The position numbers and the translations under genes were made by a program. Source: Cardiocondyla obscurior (lineage: Eukaryota > Arthropoda > Insecta > Hymenoptera > Formicidae). From it: a stretch of 64,000 bases of DNA. The notes beneath the pieces were generated by a model. The model was not told the DNA's origin and ran no database searches. It worked only from the letters and a program-made list of their open reading frames with translations. The stretch covers positions 626,299 through 690,298 of the forward strand of contig NW_027228788.1 in NCBI RefSeq assembly GCF_019399895.1, read 5' to 3'. Position 1 is the first letter of the stretch; every line of letters begins with the position of its first letter. Of the stretch, positions 34,939-48,379 are shown piece by piece.

Positions 34939-37675
34939 GCATACGGGACAATTCCGAGCTTTCAATTTGCACCAGCAGACGAAATATGGCCGAAAAACAT
35001 AAAAAAATTTTTTTTAATTTTGCAACATAGCATTGTGCGGCAATTAAATGAGATGAATACGGGCCTATTCCGAGCCTATTATTTTTACCAGCAGCCGAGA
35101 TATGGCCGAAAAACGAAAAAAATATTTTTGAAATTTAGCAACATAGCATTGTGCGGCATTTAATAAAAATGCATACGGGTTTATTCTGAGCCTTCTATTT
35201 TCACCAGCAGACGAAATATGGCCGAAAAACATAAAAACATATTTTTAAAATTTTGCAACGTAGCATTGTGCGCAACTAAAAATAGATGCATACGGGACAA
35301 TTCCGAGCTTTCAATTTGCACCAGCAGACGAAATATGGCCGAAAAACATAAAAAATTTTTTTAATTTTGCAACATAGCATTGTGCGGCAATTAAAAGAGA
35401 TGATACGGGCCTATTCCGAGCCTATTATTTTTACCAGCAGCCGAGATATGGCCGAAAAACGAAAAAAATATTTTTGAAATTTAGCAACATAGCATTGTGC
35501 GGCATTTAATAAAAATGCATACGGGTTTATTCTGAGCCTTCTATTTTCACCAGCAGACGAAATATGGCCGAAAAACATAAAAACATATTTTTTAAATTTT
35601 GCAACGTAGCATTGTGCGCAACTAAAAATAGATGCATACGGGACAATTCCGAGCTTTCAATTTGCACCAGCAGACGAAATATGGCCGAAAAACATAAAAA
35701 AATTTTTTTAATTTGCAACATAGCATTGTGCGGCAATTAAAGAAGATGAATACGGGCCTATTCCGAGCCTATTATTTTTACCAGCAGCCGAGATATGGCC
35801 GAAAAACGAAAAAAATATTTTTGAAATTTAGCAACATAGCATTGTGCGGCATTTAAAAAGATGCATACGGGTTTATTCCGAGTTTTCTATTTTCACCAGC
35901 AGACGAAATGGCCGAAAAACAAAAAAAATTTTTTAATTTTGCAACATAGCATTGTGCGCATTTAAAAATATGCATACGGGTTTATTCCGAGTTTTCTATT
36001 TTCACCAGCAGACGAAATGAAAAAACAAAAAAATTTTTTAATTTGCAACATAGCATTGTGCGGCAATTAAAGGAGATGAATACGGGCCTATTCCGAGCCT
36101 ATTATTTTTACCAGCAGCCGAGATATGGCCAAAAACGAAAAAATATTTTGAAATTTAGCAACATAGCATTGTGCGGCATTTAAAAAAATGCATACGGGTT
36201 TATTCCGAGCCTTCTATTTTCACCAGCAGACGAAATATGGCCGAAAAACATAAAAACATATTTTAAAATTTTGCAACGTAGCATTGTGCGCAACTAAAAA
36301 TAGATGCATACGGGACAATTCCGAGCTTTCAATTTGCACCAGCAGACGAAATATGGCCGAAAAACATAAAAATTTTTTTAATTTTGCAACATAGCATTGT
36401 GCGGCAATTAAAAAGATGCATACGGGTTTATTCCGAGCCTTTATTTTCACCAGCAGACGAAATATGGCCAAAAACGAAAAATATTTTTAAAATTTAGCAA
36501 CATAGCATTGTGCGGCATTTAAAAAATGCATACGGGTTTATTCCGAGCTTTCAATTTTCACCAGCAGACGAAATATGGCCGAAAAACATAAAAAATTTTT
36601 TTAATTTTGCAACATAGCATTGTGCGGCAATTAAAAGAGATGAATACGGGCCTATTCCGAGCCTATTATTTTTACCAGCAGCCGAGATATGGCCGAAAAA
36701 CGAAAAAAATATTTTTGAAATTTAGCAACATAGCATTGTGCGGCATTTAAAAAAATGCATACGGGTTTATTCCGAGCCTTCTATTTTCACCAGCAGACGA
36801 AATATGGCCGAAAAACATAAAAACATATTTTTAAATTTTGCAACGTAGCATTGTGCGCAACTAAAAATAGATGCATACGGGACAATTCCGAGCTTTCAAT
36901 TTGCACCAGCAGACGAAATATGGCCGAAAAACATAAAAAAATTTTTTTAATTTGGCAACATAGCATTGTGCGGCAATTAAAGAAGATGAATACGGGCCTA
37001 TTCCGAGCCTATTATTTTTACCAGCAGCCGAGATATGGCCGAAAAACGAAAAAAATATTTTAGAAATTTAGCAACATAGCATTGTGCGGCATTTAAAAAG
37101 ATGCATACGGGTTTATTCCGAGCCTTCTATTTTCACCAGCAGACGAAATATGGCCGAAAAACATAAAAACATATTTTTAAAATTTTGCAACGTAGCATTG
37201 TGCGCAACTAAAAATAGATGCATACGGGACAATTCCGAGCTTTCAATTTGCACCAGCAGACGAAATATGGCCGAAAAACATAAAAAAATTTTTTTTAATT
37301 TTGCAACATAGCATTGTGCGGCATTTAAAAATATGCATACGGGTTTATTCCGAGTTTTTTATTTTCACCAGCAGACGAAATGAACAAAAACAAAAAAATT
37401 TTTTAATTTGGCAACATAGCATTGTGCGGCAATTAAAGGAGATGAATACGGGCCTATTCCGAGCCTATTATTTTTACCAGCAGCCGAGATATGGCCGAAA
37501 AACAAAAAAAAATATTTTAGAAATTTAGCAACATAGCATTGTGCGGCATTTAAAAAAATGCATACGGGTTTATTCCGAGCCTTCTATTTTCACCAGCAGA
37601 CGAAATATGGCCGAAAAACATAAAAACATATTTTTAAATTTTGCAACGTAGCATTGTGCGCAACTAAAAATAGAT
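34939..37675. repeat. Right-half super-unit S1 (about 2.74 kb)
   Basis: B-to-B spacings are 3,3,6,5,3,4. It opens with the M1 trimer (34939-35287) and contains the A/B chimera at 36528. Its last C (37444-37559) is the variant C* with AACAAAAAAAAATATTTT, which precedes the next super-unit. Confidence 0.87.
36528..36641 (+). repeat. Chimeric monomer, A start on a B body (copy 1)
   Basis: The start is GGGTTTATTCC as in A. GAGCTTTCAATTTTCACC and the remainder are as in B. It follows a C-type monomer ending TTTTTAAAATTTAGC. Equivalent copies are at 42724 and 46645. At the equivalent places 38825 and 51252 an ordinary B stands instead, directly after C with no A. Confidence 0.87.
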
Positions 37676-40600
37676 GCATACGGGACAATTCCGAGCTTTC
37701 AATTTGCACCAGCAGACGAAATATGGCCGAAAAACATAAAAAAATTTTTTTTAATTTTGCAACATAGCATTGTGCGGCAATTAAATGAGATGAATACGGG
37801 CCTATTCCGAGCCTATTATTTTTACCAGCAGCCGAGATATGGCCGAAAAACGAAAAAAATATTTTTGAAATTTAGCAACATAGCATTGTGCGGCATTTAA
37901 TAAAAATGCATACGGGTTTATTCTGAGCCTTCTATTTTCACCAGCAGACGAAATATGGCCGAAAAACATAAAAACATATTTTTAAAATTTTGCAACGTAG
38001 CATTGTGCGCAACTAAAAATAGATGCATACGGGACAATTCCGAGCTTTCAATTTGCACCAGCAGACGAAATATGGCCGAAAAACATAAAAAAATTTTTTT
38101 ATTTGGCAACATAGCATTGTGCGGCAATTAAAGAAGATGAATACGGGCCTATTCCGAGCCTATTATTTTTACCAGCAGCCGAGATATGGCCGAAAAACGA
38201 AAAAAATATTTTTGAAATTTAGCAACATAGCATTGTGCGGCATTTAAAAAGATGCATACGGGTTTATTCCGAGTTTTCTATTTTCACCAGCAGACGAAAT
38301 ATGGCCGAAAAACATAAAAACATATTTTTAAAATTTTGCAACGTAGCATTGTGCGCAACTAAAAATAGATGCATACGGGACAATTCCGAGCTTTCAATTT
38401 GCACCAGCAGACGAAATATGGCCGAAAAACATAAAAAAATTTTTTTAATTTGGCAACATAGCATTGTGCGGCAATTAAAGAAGATGAATACGGGCCTAAT
38501 CCGAGCCTATTATTTTTACCAGCAGCCGAGATATGGCCGAAAAACGAAAAAAATATTTTAGATATTTAGCAACATAGCATTGTGCGGCATTTAAAAAGAT
38601 GCATACGGGTTTATTCCGAGTTTTCTATTTTCACCAGCAGACGAAATGGCCGAAAAACAAAAAAAAATTTTTTAATTTTGCAACATAGCATTGTGCGGCA
38701 ATTAAAGAAGATGCATACGGGCCTATTCCGAGCCTTTATTTTTACCAGCAGCCGAGATATGGCCAAAAACGAAAAATTATTTTTAAAATTTAGCAACATA
38801 GCATTGTGCGGCATTTAAAAAAATGCATACGGGACAATTCCGAGCTTTCAATTTGCACCAGCAGACGAAATATGGCCGAAAAACATAAAAAAAATTTTTT
38901 TTAATTTTGCAACATAGCATTGTGCGGCAATTAAAAGAGATGAATACGGGCTTATTCCGAGCCTATTATTTTTACCAGCAGCCGAGATATGGCCGAAAAA
39001 CGAAAAAAATATTTTTGAAATTTAGCAACATAGCATTGTGCGGCATTTAATAAAAATGCATACGGGTTTATTCTGAGCCTTCTATTTTCACCAGCAGACG
39101 AAATATGGCCGAAAAACATAAAAACATATTTTTAAAATTTTGCAACGTAGCATTGTGCGCAACTAAAAATAGATGCATACGGGACAATTCCGAGCTTTCA
39201 ATTTGCACCAGCAGACGAAATATGGCCGAAAAACATAAAAAATTATTTTTAATTTTGCAACATAGCATTGTGCGGCATTTAAAAAGATGCATACGGGCCT
39301 ATTCCGAGCCTTTTATTTTTACCAGCAGCCGAAATATGGCCAAAAACGAAAAAATATTTTTGAAATTTAGCAACATAGCATTGTGCGGCATTTAAAAAAT
39401 GCATACGGGTTTATTCCGAGCCTTCTATTTTCACCAGCAGACGAAATATGGCCGAAAAACATAAAAACATATTTTTAAATTTTGCAACGTAGCATTGTGC
39501 GCAACTAAAAATAGATGCATACGGGACAATTCCGAGCTTTCAATTTGCACCAGCAGACGAAATATGGCCGAAAAACATAAAAAAATTATTTTTAATTTTG
39601 CAACATAGCATTGTGCGGCATTTAAAAAGATGCATACGGGCCTATTCCGAGCTTTTTATTTTCACCAGCAGCCGAAATATGGCCAAAAACGAAAAAATAT
39701 TTTTGAAATTTAGCAACATAGCATTGTGCGGCATTTAAAAAATGCATACGGGTTTATTCCGAGCCTTCTATTTTCACCAGCAGACGAAATATGGCCGAAA
39801 AACATAAAAACATATTTTTAAAATTTTGCAACGTAGCATTGTGCGCAACTAAAAATAGATGCATACGGGACAATTCCGAGCTTTCAATTTGCACCAGCAG
39901 ACGAAATATGGCCGAAAAACATAAAAAAAATTTTTTTTAATTTTGCAACATAGCATTGTGCGGCATTTAAAGAAGATGCATACGGGTTTATTCCGAGTTT
40001 TCTATTTTCACCAGCAGACGAAATGAACAAAAAAAAAAAAAATTTTTAATTTGGCAACATAGCATTGTGCGGCAATTAAAGAAGATGAATACGGGCTTAT
40101 TCCGAGCCTATTATTTTTACCAGCAGCCGAGATATGGCCGAAAAACGAAAAAAATATTTTTGAAATTTAGCAACATAGCATTGTGCGGCATTTAAAAAGA
40201 TGCATACGGGTTTATTCCGAGTTTTCTATTTTCACCAGCAGACGAAATATGGCCGAAAAACATAAAAACATATTTTTAAAATTTTGCAACGTAGCATTGT
40301 GCGCAACTAAAAATAGATGCATACGGGACAATTCCGAGCTTTCAATTTGCACCAGCAGACGAAATATGGCCGAAAAACATAAAAAATTTTTTTAATTTTG
40401 CAACATAGCATTGTGCGGCATTTAAAGAAGATGCATACGGGTTTATTCCGAGTTTTCTATTTTCACCAGCAGACGAAATGAACAAAAAAAAAAAAAATTT
40501 TTTAATTTGGCAACATAGCATTGTGCGGCAATTAAAGAAGATGAATACGGGCTTATTCCGAGCCTATTATTTTTACCAGCAGCCGAGATATGGCCGAAAA

Positions 40601-41235
40601 ACGAAAAAAATATTTTAGAATTTAGCAACATAGCATTGTGCGGCATTTAAAAAGATGCATACGGGTTTATTCCGAGTTTTCTATTTTCACCAGCAGACGA
40701 AATATGGCCGAAAAACATAAAAACATATTTTTAAAATTTTGCAACGTAGCATTGTGCGCAACTAAAAATAGATGCATACGGGACAATTCCGAGCTTTCAA
40801 TTTGCACCAGCAGACGAAATATGGCCGAAAAACATAAAAAAATTTTTTTTAATTTTGCAACATAGCATTGTGCGGCATTTAAAGAATATGCATACGGGTT
40901 TATTCCGAGTTTTTATTTTCACCAGCAGACGAAATGAACAAAAAACAAAAAAAAAATTTTTTTAATTTGGTAACATAGCATTGTGCGGCAATTAAAGGAG
41001 ATGAATACGGGCCTATTCCGAGCCTATTATTTTTACCAGCAGCCGAGATATGGCCGAAAAACAAAAAAAAATATTTTAGAAATTTAGCAACATAGCATTG
41101 TGCGGCATTTAAAAAAAATGCATACGGGTTTATTCCGAGCCTTCTATTTTCACCAGCAGACGAAATATGGCCGAAAAACATAAAAACATATTTTTAAATT
41201 TTGCAACGTAGCATTGTGCGCAACTAAAAATAGAT
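37676..41235. repeat. Right-half super-unit S2 (about 3.56 kb)
   Basis: B-to-B spacings are 3,3,4,3,3,3,4,4,4. It opens with M1 (37676-38024) and ends with three tetramers and C* at 41003-41119. The C to B junction at 38825 lacks an A monomer. Confidence 0.88.
38825..39174. repeat. Class B monomer following C directly (skipped A)
   Basis: A C/E-type monomer ending TTTTTAAAATTTAGC and CATTTAAAAAAAT is followed at once by an ordinary B (GGGACAATTCC). In nearly every other case B is preceded by an A-type monomer. The next C again ends TTTAATAAAAAT and is followed by an A with TTCTGAG. The other such junction is at 51252. Confidence 0.87.
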
Positions 41236-44200
41236 GCATACGGGACAATTCCGAGCTTTCAATTTGCACCAGCAGACGAAATATGGCCGAAAAACATAAA
41301 AAAATTTTTTTTAATTTTGCAACATAGCATTGTGCGGCAATTAAATGAGATGAATACGGGCCTATTCCGAGCCTATTATTTTTACCAGCAGCCGAGATAT
41401 GGCCGAAAAACGAAAAAAATATTTTTGAAATTTAGCAACATAGCATTGTGCGGCATTTAATAAAAATGCATACGGGTTTATTCTGAGCCTTCTATTTTCA
41501 CCAGCAGACGAAATATGGCCGAAAAACATAAAAACATATTTTTAAAATTTTGCAACGTAGCATTGTGCGCAACTAAAAATAGATGCATACGGGACAATTC
41601 CGAGCTTTCAATTTGCACCAGCAGACGAAATATGGCCGAAAAACATAAAAAAATTTTTTTATTTGGCAACATAGCATTGTGCGGCAATTAAAGAAGATGA
41701 ATACGGGCCTATTCCGAGCCTATTATTTTTACCAGCAGCCGAGATATGGCCGAAAAACGAAAAAAATATTTTAGATATTTAGCAACATAGCATTGTGCGG
41801 CATTTAAAAGATGCATACGGGTTTATTCCGAGTTTTCTATTTTCACCAGCAGACGAAATATGGCCGAAAAACATAAAAACATATTTTTAAAATTTTGCAA
41901 CGTAGCATTGTGCGCAACTAAAAATAGATGCATACGGGACAATTCCGAGCTTTCAATTTGCACCAGCAGACGAAATATGGCCGAAAAACATAAAAAAATT
42001 TTTTTATTTGGCAACATAGCATTGTGCGGCAATTAAAGAAGATGAATACGGGCCTAATCCGAGCCTATTATTTTTACCAGCAGCCGAGATATGGCCGAAA
42101 AACGAAAAAAATATTTTAGATATTTAGCAACATAGCATTGTGCGGCATTTAAAGATGCATACGGGTTTATTCCGAGTTTTCTATTTTCACCAGCAGACGA
42201 AATGAACAAAAACAAAAAAAATTTTTTAATTTGGCAACATAGCATTGTGCGGCAATTAAAGGAGATGAATACGGGCCTATTCCGAGCCTATTATTTTTAC
42301 CAGCAGCCGAGATATGGCCAAAAACGAAAAAAATATTTTGAAATTTAGCAACATAGCATTGTGCGGCATTTAAAAAATGCATACGGGTTTATTCCGAGCC
42401 TTCTATTTTCACCAGCAGACGAAATATGGCCGAAAAACATAAAAACATATTTTTAAAATTTTGCAACGTAGCATTGTGCGCAACTAAAAATAGATGCATA
42501 CGGGACAATTCCGAGCTTTCAATTTGCACCAGCAGACGAAATATGGCCGAAAAACATAAAAAAATTTTTTTTAATTTTGCAACATAGCATTGTGCGGCAA
42601 TTAAAGAAGATGAATACGGGCCTATTCCGAGCCTATTATTTTTACCAGCAGCCGAGATATGGCCAAAAACGAAAAAATATTTTTAAAATTTAGCAACATA
42701 GCATTGTGCGGCATTTAAAAAATGCATACGGGTTTATTCCGAGCTTTCAATTTTCACCAGCAGACGAAATATGGCCGAAAAACATAAAAAAATTTTTTTA
42801 ATTTTGCAACATAGCATTGTGCGGCAATTAAAAGAGATGATACGGGCCTATTCCGAGCCTATTATTTTTACCAGCAGCCGAGATATGGCCGAAAAACGAA
42901 AAAAATATTTTTGAAATTTAGCAACATAGCATTGTGCGGCATTTAATAAAAATGCATACGGGTTTATTCTGAGCCTTCTATTTTCACCAGCAGACGAAAT
43001 ATGGCCGAAAAACATAAAAACATATTTTTTAAATTTTGCAACGTAGCATTGTGCGCAACTAAAAATAGATGCATACGGGACAATTCCGAGCTTTCAATTT
43101 GCACCAGCAGACGAAATATGGCCGAAAAACATAAAAAATTATTTTAATTTTGCAACATAGCATTGTGCGGCATTTAAAAAAGATGCATACGGGCCTATTC
43201 CGAGCCTTTTATTTTCACCAGCAGCCGAAATATGGCCAAAAACGAAAAAAATTTTTTGAAATTTAGCAACATAGCATTGTGCGGCATTTAAAAAATGCAT
43301 ACGGGTTTATTCCGAGCCTTCTATTTTCACCAGCAGACGAAATATGGCCGAAAAACATAAAAACATATTTTTAAATTTTGCAACGTAGCATTGTGCGCAA
43401 CTAAAAATAGATGCATACGGGACAATTCCGAGCTTTCAATTTGCACCAGCAGACGAAATATGGCCGAAAAACATAAAAAAATTATTTTTAATTTTGCAAC
43501 ATAGCATTGTGCGGCATTTAAAAAGATGCATACGGGCCTATTCCGAGCCTTTTATTTTCACCAGCAGCCGAAATATGGCCAAAAACGAAAAATATTTTTG
43601 AAATTTAGCAACATAGCATTGTGCGGCATTTAAAAAATGCATACGGGTTTATTCCGAGCCTTCTATTTTCACCAGCAAACGAAATATGGCCGAAAAACAA
43701 AAAAACATATTTTTAAAATTTTGCAACGTAGCATTGTGCGCAACTAAAAATAGATGCATACGGGACAATTCCGAGCTTTCAATTTGCACCAGCAGACGAA
43801 ATATGGCCGAAAAACATAAAAAAAATTTTTTTTAATTTTGCAACATAGCATTGTGCGGCATTTAAAGAAGATGAATACGGGTTTATTCCGAGTTTTCTAT
43901 TTTCACCAGCAGACGAAATGAACAAAAAACAAAAAAAAAAATTTTTTTAATTTGGTAACATAGCATTGTGCGGCAATTAAAGAAGATGAATACGGGCCTA
44001 TTCCGAGCCTATTATTTTTACCAGCAGCCGAGATATGGCCGAAAAACGAAAAAAATATTTTTGAAATTTAGCAACATAGCATTGTGCGGCATTTAAAAAG
44101 ATGCATACGGGTTTATTCCGAGTTTTCTATTTTCACCAGCAGACGAAATATGGCCGAAAAACATAAAAACATATTTTTAAAATTTTGCAACGTAGCATTG

Positions 44201-45142
44201 TGCGCAACTAAAAATAGATGCATACGGGACAATTCCGAGCTTTCAATTTGCACCAGCAGACGAAATATGGCCGAAAAACATAAAAAAAATTTTTTTTAAT
44301 TTTGCAACATAGCATTGTGCGGCATTTAAAGAAGATGCATACGGGTTTATTCCGAGTTTTCTATTTTCACCAGCAGACGAAATGAACAAAAACAAAAAAA
44401 ATTTTTTAATTTGGCAACATAGCATTGTGCGGCAATTAAAGAAGATGAATACGGGCTTATTCCGAGCCTATTATTTTTACCAGCAGCCGAGATATGGCCG
44501 AAAAACGAAAAAAATATTTTAGATATTTAGCAACATAGCATTGTGCGGCATTTAAAAAGATGCATACGGGTTTATTCCGAGTTTTCTATTTTCACCAGCA
44601 GACGAAATATGGCCGAAAAACATAAAAACATATTTTTAAAATTTTGCAACGTAGCATTGTGCGCAACTAAAAATAGATGCATACGGGACAATTCCGAGCT
44701 TTCAATTTGCACCAGCAGACGAAATATGGCCGAAAAACATAAAAAAAAATTTTTTTAATTTTACAACATAGCATTGTGAAACATTTAGAGAATATGCATA
44801 CGGGTTTATTCCGAGTTTTTTATTTTCACCAGCAGACGAAATGAACAAAAAACAAAAAAAAAATTTTTTTAATTTGGTAACATAGCATTGTGCGGCAATT
44901 AAAGGAGATGAATACGGGCCTATTCCGAGCCTATTATTTTTACCAGCAGCCGAGATATGGCCGAAAAACAAAAAAAAATATTTTAGAAATTTAGCAACAT
45001 AGCATTGTGCGGCATTTAAAAAAAATGCATACGGGTTTATTCCGAGCCTTCTATTTTCACCAGCAGACGAAATATGGCCGAAAAACATAAAAACATATTT
45101 TTAAATTTTGCAACGTAGCATTGTGCGCAACTAAAAATAGAT
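41236..45142. repeat. Right-half super-unit S3 (about 3.91 kb)
   Basis: B-to-B spacings are 3,3,5,5,3,3,4,4,4. It opens with M1 (41236-41584). The chimera at 42724 is inside the second pentamer. It ends with three tetramers and C* at 44910-45026. Confidence 0.89.
42724..42838 (+). repeat. Chimeric monomer, A start on a B body (copy 2)
   Basis: This has the same structure as 36528-36641. It is followed by a C whose start is shortened to GATACGGG, then by an A with TTCTGAG. Those two flanking variants are shared with the copy at 46645. Confidence 0.87.
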
Positions 45143-48100
45143 GCATACGGGACAATTCCGAGCTTTCAATTTGCACCAGCAGACGAAATATGGCCGAAAA
45201 ACATAAAAAAATTTTTTTTAATTTTGCAACATAGCATTGTGCGGCAATTAAATGAGATGAATACGGGCCTATTCCGAGCCTATTATTTTTACCAGCAGCC
45301 GAGATATGGCCGAAAAACGAAAAAAATATTTTTGAAATTTAGCAACATAGCATTGTGCGGCATTTAATAAAAATGCATACGGGTTTATTCTGAGCCTTCT
45401 ATTTTCACCAGCAGACGAAATATGGTCGAAAAACATAAAAACATATTTTTTAAATTTTGCAACGTAGCATCGTGCGCAACTAAAAATAGATGCATACGGG
45501 ACAATTCCGAGCTTTCAATTTGCACCAGCAGACGAAATATGGCCGAAAAACATAAAAAAAATTTTTTTTTATTTGGAAACATAGCATTGTGCGGCAATTA
45601 AAGAAGATGAATACGGGCCAAATCCGAGCCTATTATTTTTACCAGCAGCCGAGATATGGCCGAAAAACGAAAAAAAATATTTTAGATATTTAGCAACATA
45701 GCATTGTGCGGCAATTAAAGGAGATGAATACGGGTTTATTCCGAGTTTTCTATTTTCACCAGCAGACGAAATATGGCCGAAAAACATAAAAACATATTTT
45801 TAAAATTTTGCAACGTAGCATCGTGCGCAACTAAAAATAGATGCATACGGGACAATTCCGAGCTTTCAATTTGCACCAGCAGACGAAATATGGCCGAAAA
45901 ACATAAGAAAAATTTTTTTTTATTTGGAAACATAGCATTGTGCGGCAATTAAAGAAGATGAATACGGGCCTAATCCGAGCCTATTATTTTTACCAGCAGC
46001 CGAGATATGGCCGAAAAACGAAAAAAAATATTTTAGATATTTAGCAACATAGCGTTGTGCGGCATTTAAAGAAGATGAATACGGGTTTATTCCGAGTTTT
46101 CTATTTTCACCAGCAGACGAAATGAACAAAAAACAAAAAAAAAATTTTTTTAATTTGGTAACATAGCATTGTGCGGCAATTAAAGGAGATGAATACGGGC
46201 CTATTCCGAGCCTATTATTTTTACCAGCAGCCGAGATATGGCCAAAAAACGAAAAAATATTTTTGAAATTTAGCAACATAGCATTGTGCGGCATTTAAAA
46301 AATGCATACGGGTTTATTCCGAGCCTTCTATTTTCACCAGCAGACGAAATATGGCCGAAAAACATAAAAACATATTTTAAAATTTTGCAACGTAGCATTG
46401 TGCGCAACTAAAAATAGATGCATACGGGACAATTCCGAGCTTTCAATTTGCACCAGCAGACGAAATATGGCCGAAAAACATAAAAATTTTTTTAATTTTG
46501 CAACATAGCATTGTGCGGCAATTAAAGAAGATGAATACGGGCCTATTCCGAGCCTATTATTTTTACCAGCAGCCGAGATATGGCCAAAAACGAAAAAATA
46601 TTTTTAAAATTTAGCAACATAGCATTGTGCGGCATTTAAAAAATGCATACGGGTTTATTCCGAGCTTTCAATTTTCACCAGCAGACGAAATATGGCCGAA
46701 AAACATAAAAAAATTTTTTTAATTTTGCAACATAGCATTGTGCGGCAATTAAAAGAGATGATACGGGCCTATTCCGAGCCTATTATTTTTACCAGCAGCC
46801 GAGATATGGCCGAAAAACGAAAAAAATATTTTTGAAATTTAGCAACATAGCATTGTGCGGCATTTAATAAAAATGCATACGGGTTTATTCTGAGCCTTCT
46901 ATTTTCACCAGCAGACGAAATATGGCCGAAAAACATAAAAACATATTTTTTAGATTTTGCAACGTAGCATTGTGCGCAACTAAAAATAGATGCATACGGG
47001 ACAATTCCGAGCTTTCAATTTGCACCAGCAGACGAAATATGGCCGAAAAACATAAAAAAAAATTTTTTTTAATTTTGCAACATAGCATTGTGCGGCATTT
47101 AAAGAAGATGCATACGGGTTTATTCCGAGTTTTCTATTTTCACCAGCAGACGAAATGAACAAAAACAAAAAAAAATTTTTTTAATTTGGTAACATAGCAT
47201 TGTGCGGCAATTAAAGAAGATGAATACGGGCCTATTCCGAGCCTATTATTTTTACCAGCAGCCGAGATATGGCCGAAAAACGAAAAAAATATTTTTGAAA
47301 TTTAGCAACATAGCATTGTGCGGCATTTAAAAAGATGCATACGGGTTTATTCCGAGTTTTCTATTTTCACCAGCAGACGAAATATGGCCGAAAAACATAA
47401 AAACATATTTTTAAAATTTTGCAACGTAGCATTGTGCGCAACTAAAAATAGATGCATACGGGACAATTCCGAGCTTTCAATTTGCACCAGCAGACGAAAT
47501 ATGGCCGAAAAACATAAAAAAAATTTTTTTTAATTTTGCAACATAGCATTGTGCGGCATTTAAAGAAGATGAATACGGGTTTATTCCGAGTTTTCTATTT
47601 TCACCAGCAGACGAAATGAACAAAAACAAAAAAAAATTTTTTTAATTTGGTAACATAGCATTGTGCGGAAATTAAAGAAGATGAATACGGGCTTATTCCG
47701 AGCCTATTATTTTTACCAGCAGCCGAGATATGGCCGAAAAACGAAAAAAAATATTTTAGATATTTAGCAACATAGCGTTGTGCGGCATTTAAAGAAGATG
47801 AATACGGGTTTATTCCGAGTTTTCTATTTTCACCAGCAGACGAAATATGGCCGAAAAACATAAAAACATATTTTTAAAATTTTGCAACGTAGCATTGTGC
47901 GCAACTAAAAATAGATGCATACGGGACAATTCCGAGCTTTCAATTTGCACCAGCAGACGAAATATGGCCGAAAAACATAAAAAAATTTTTTTTAATTTTG
48001 CAACATAGCATTGTGCGGCATTTAAAGAATATGCATACGGGTTTATTCCGAGTTTTTATTTTCACCAGCAGACGAAATGAACAAAAAACAAAAAAAAAAT

Positions 48101-48379
48101 TTTTTTAATTTGGTAACATAGCATTGTGCGGCAATTAAAGGAGATGAATACGGGCCTATTCCGAGCCTATTATTTTTACCAGCAGCCGAGATATGGCCGA
48201 AAAACGAAAAGAAATATTTTAGAAATTTAGCAACATAGCGTTGTGCGGCATTTAAAAAAAATGCATACGGGTTTATTCCGAGCCTTCTATTTTCACCAGC
48301 AGACGAAATATGGCCGAAAAACATAAAAACATATTTTTAAAATTTTGCAACGTAGCATTGTGCGCAATTAAAAATAGAT
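45143..48379. repeat. Right-half super-unit S4 (about 3.24 kb)
   Basis: B-to-B spacings are 3,3,5,5,4,4,4, which is S3 minus two trimers. It opens with M1 (45143-45491). The C at +472 has GGGCCAAATCC. The chimera is at 46645. The closing C* (48146-48262) has AACGAAAAGAAATATTTT and AGCGTTGTGCGG. Confidence 0.89.
46645..46759 (+). repeat. Chimeric monomer, A start on a B body (copy 3)
   Basis: This has the same structure and flanks as the copy at 42724, about 3.92 kb upstream. That distance fits the super-unit period rather than any HOR period. Confidence 0.87.
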
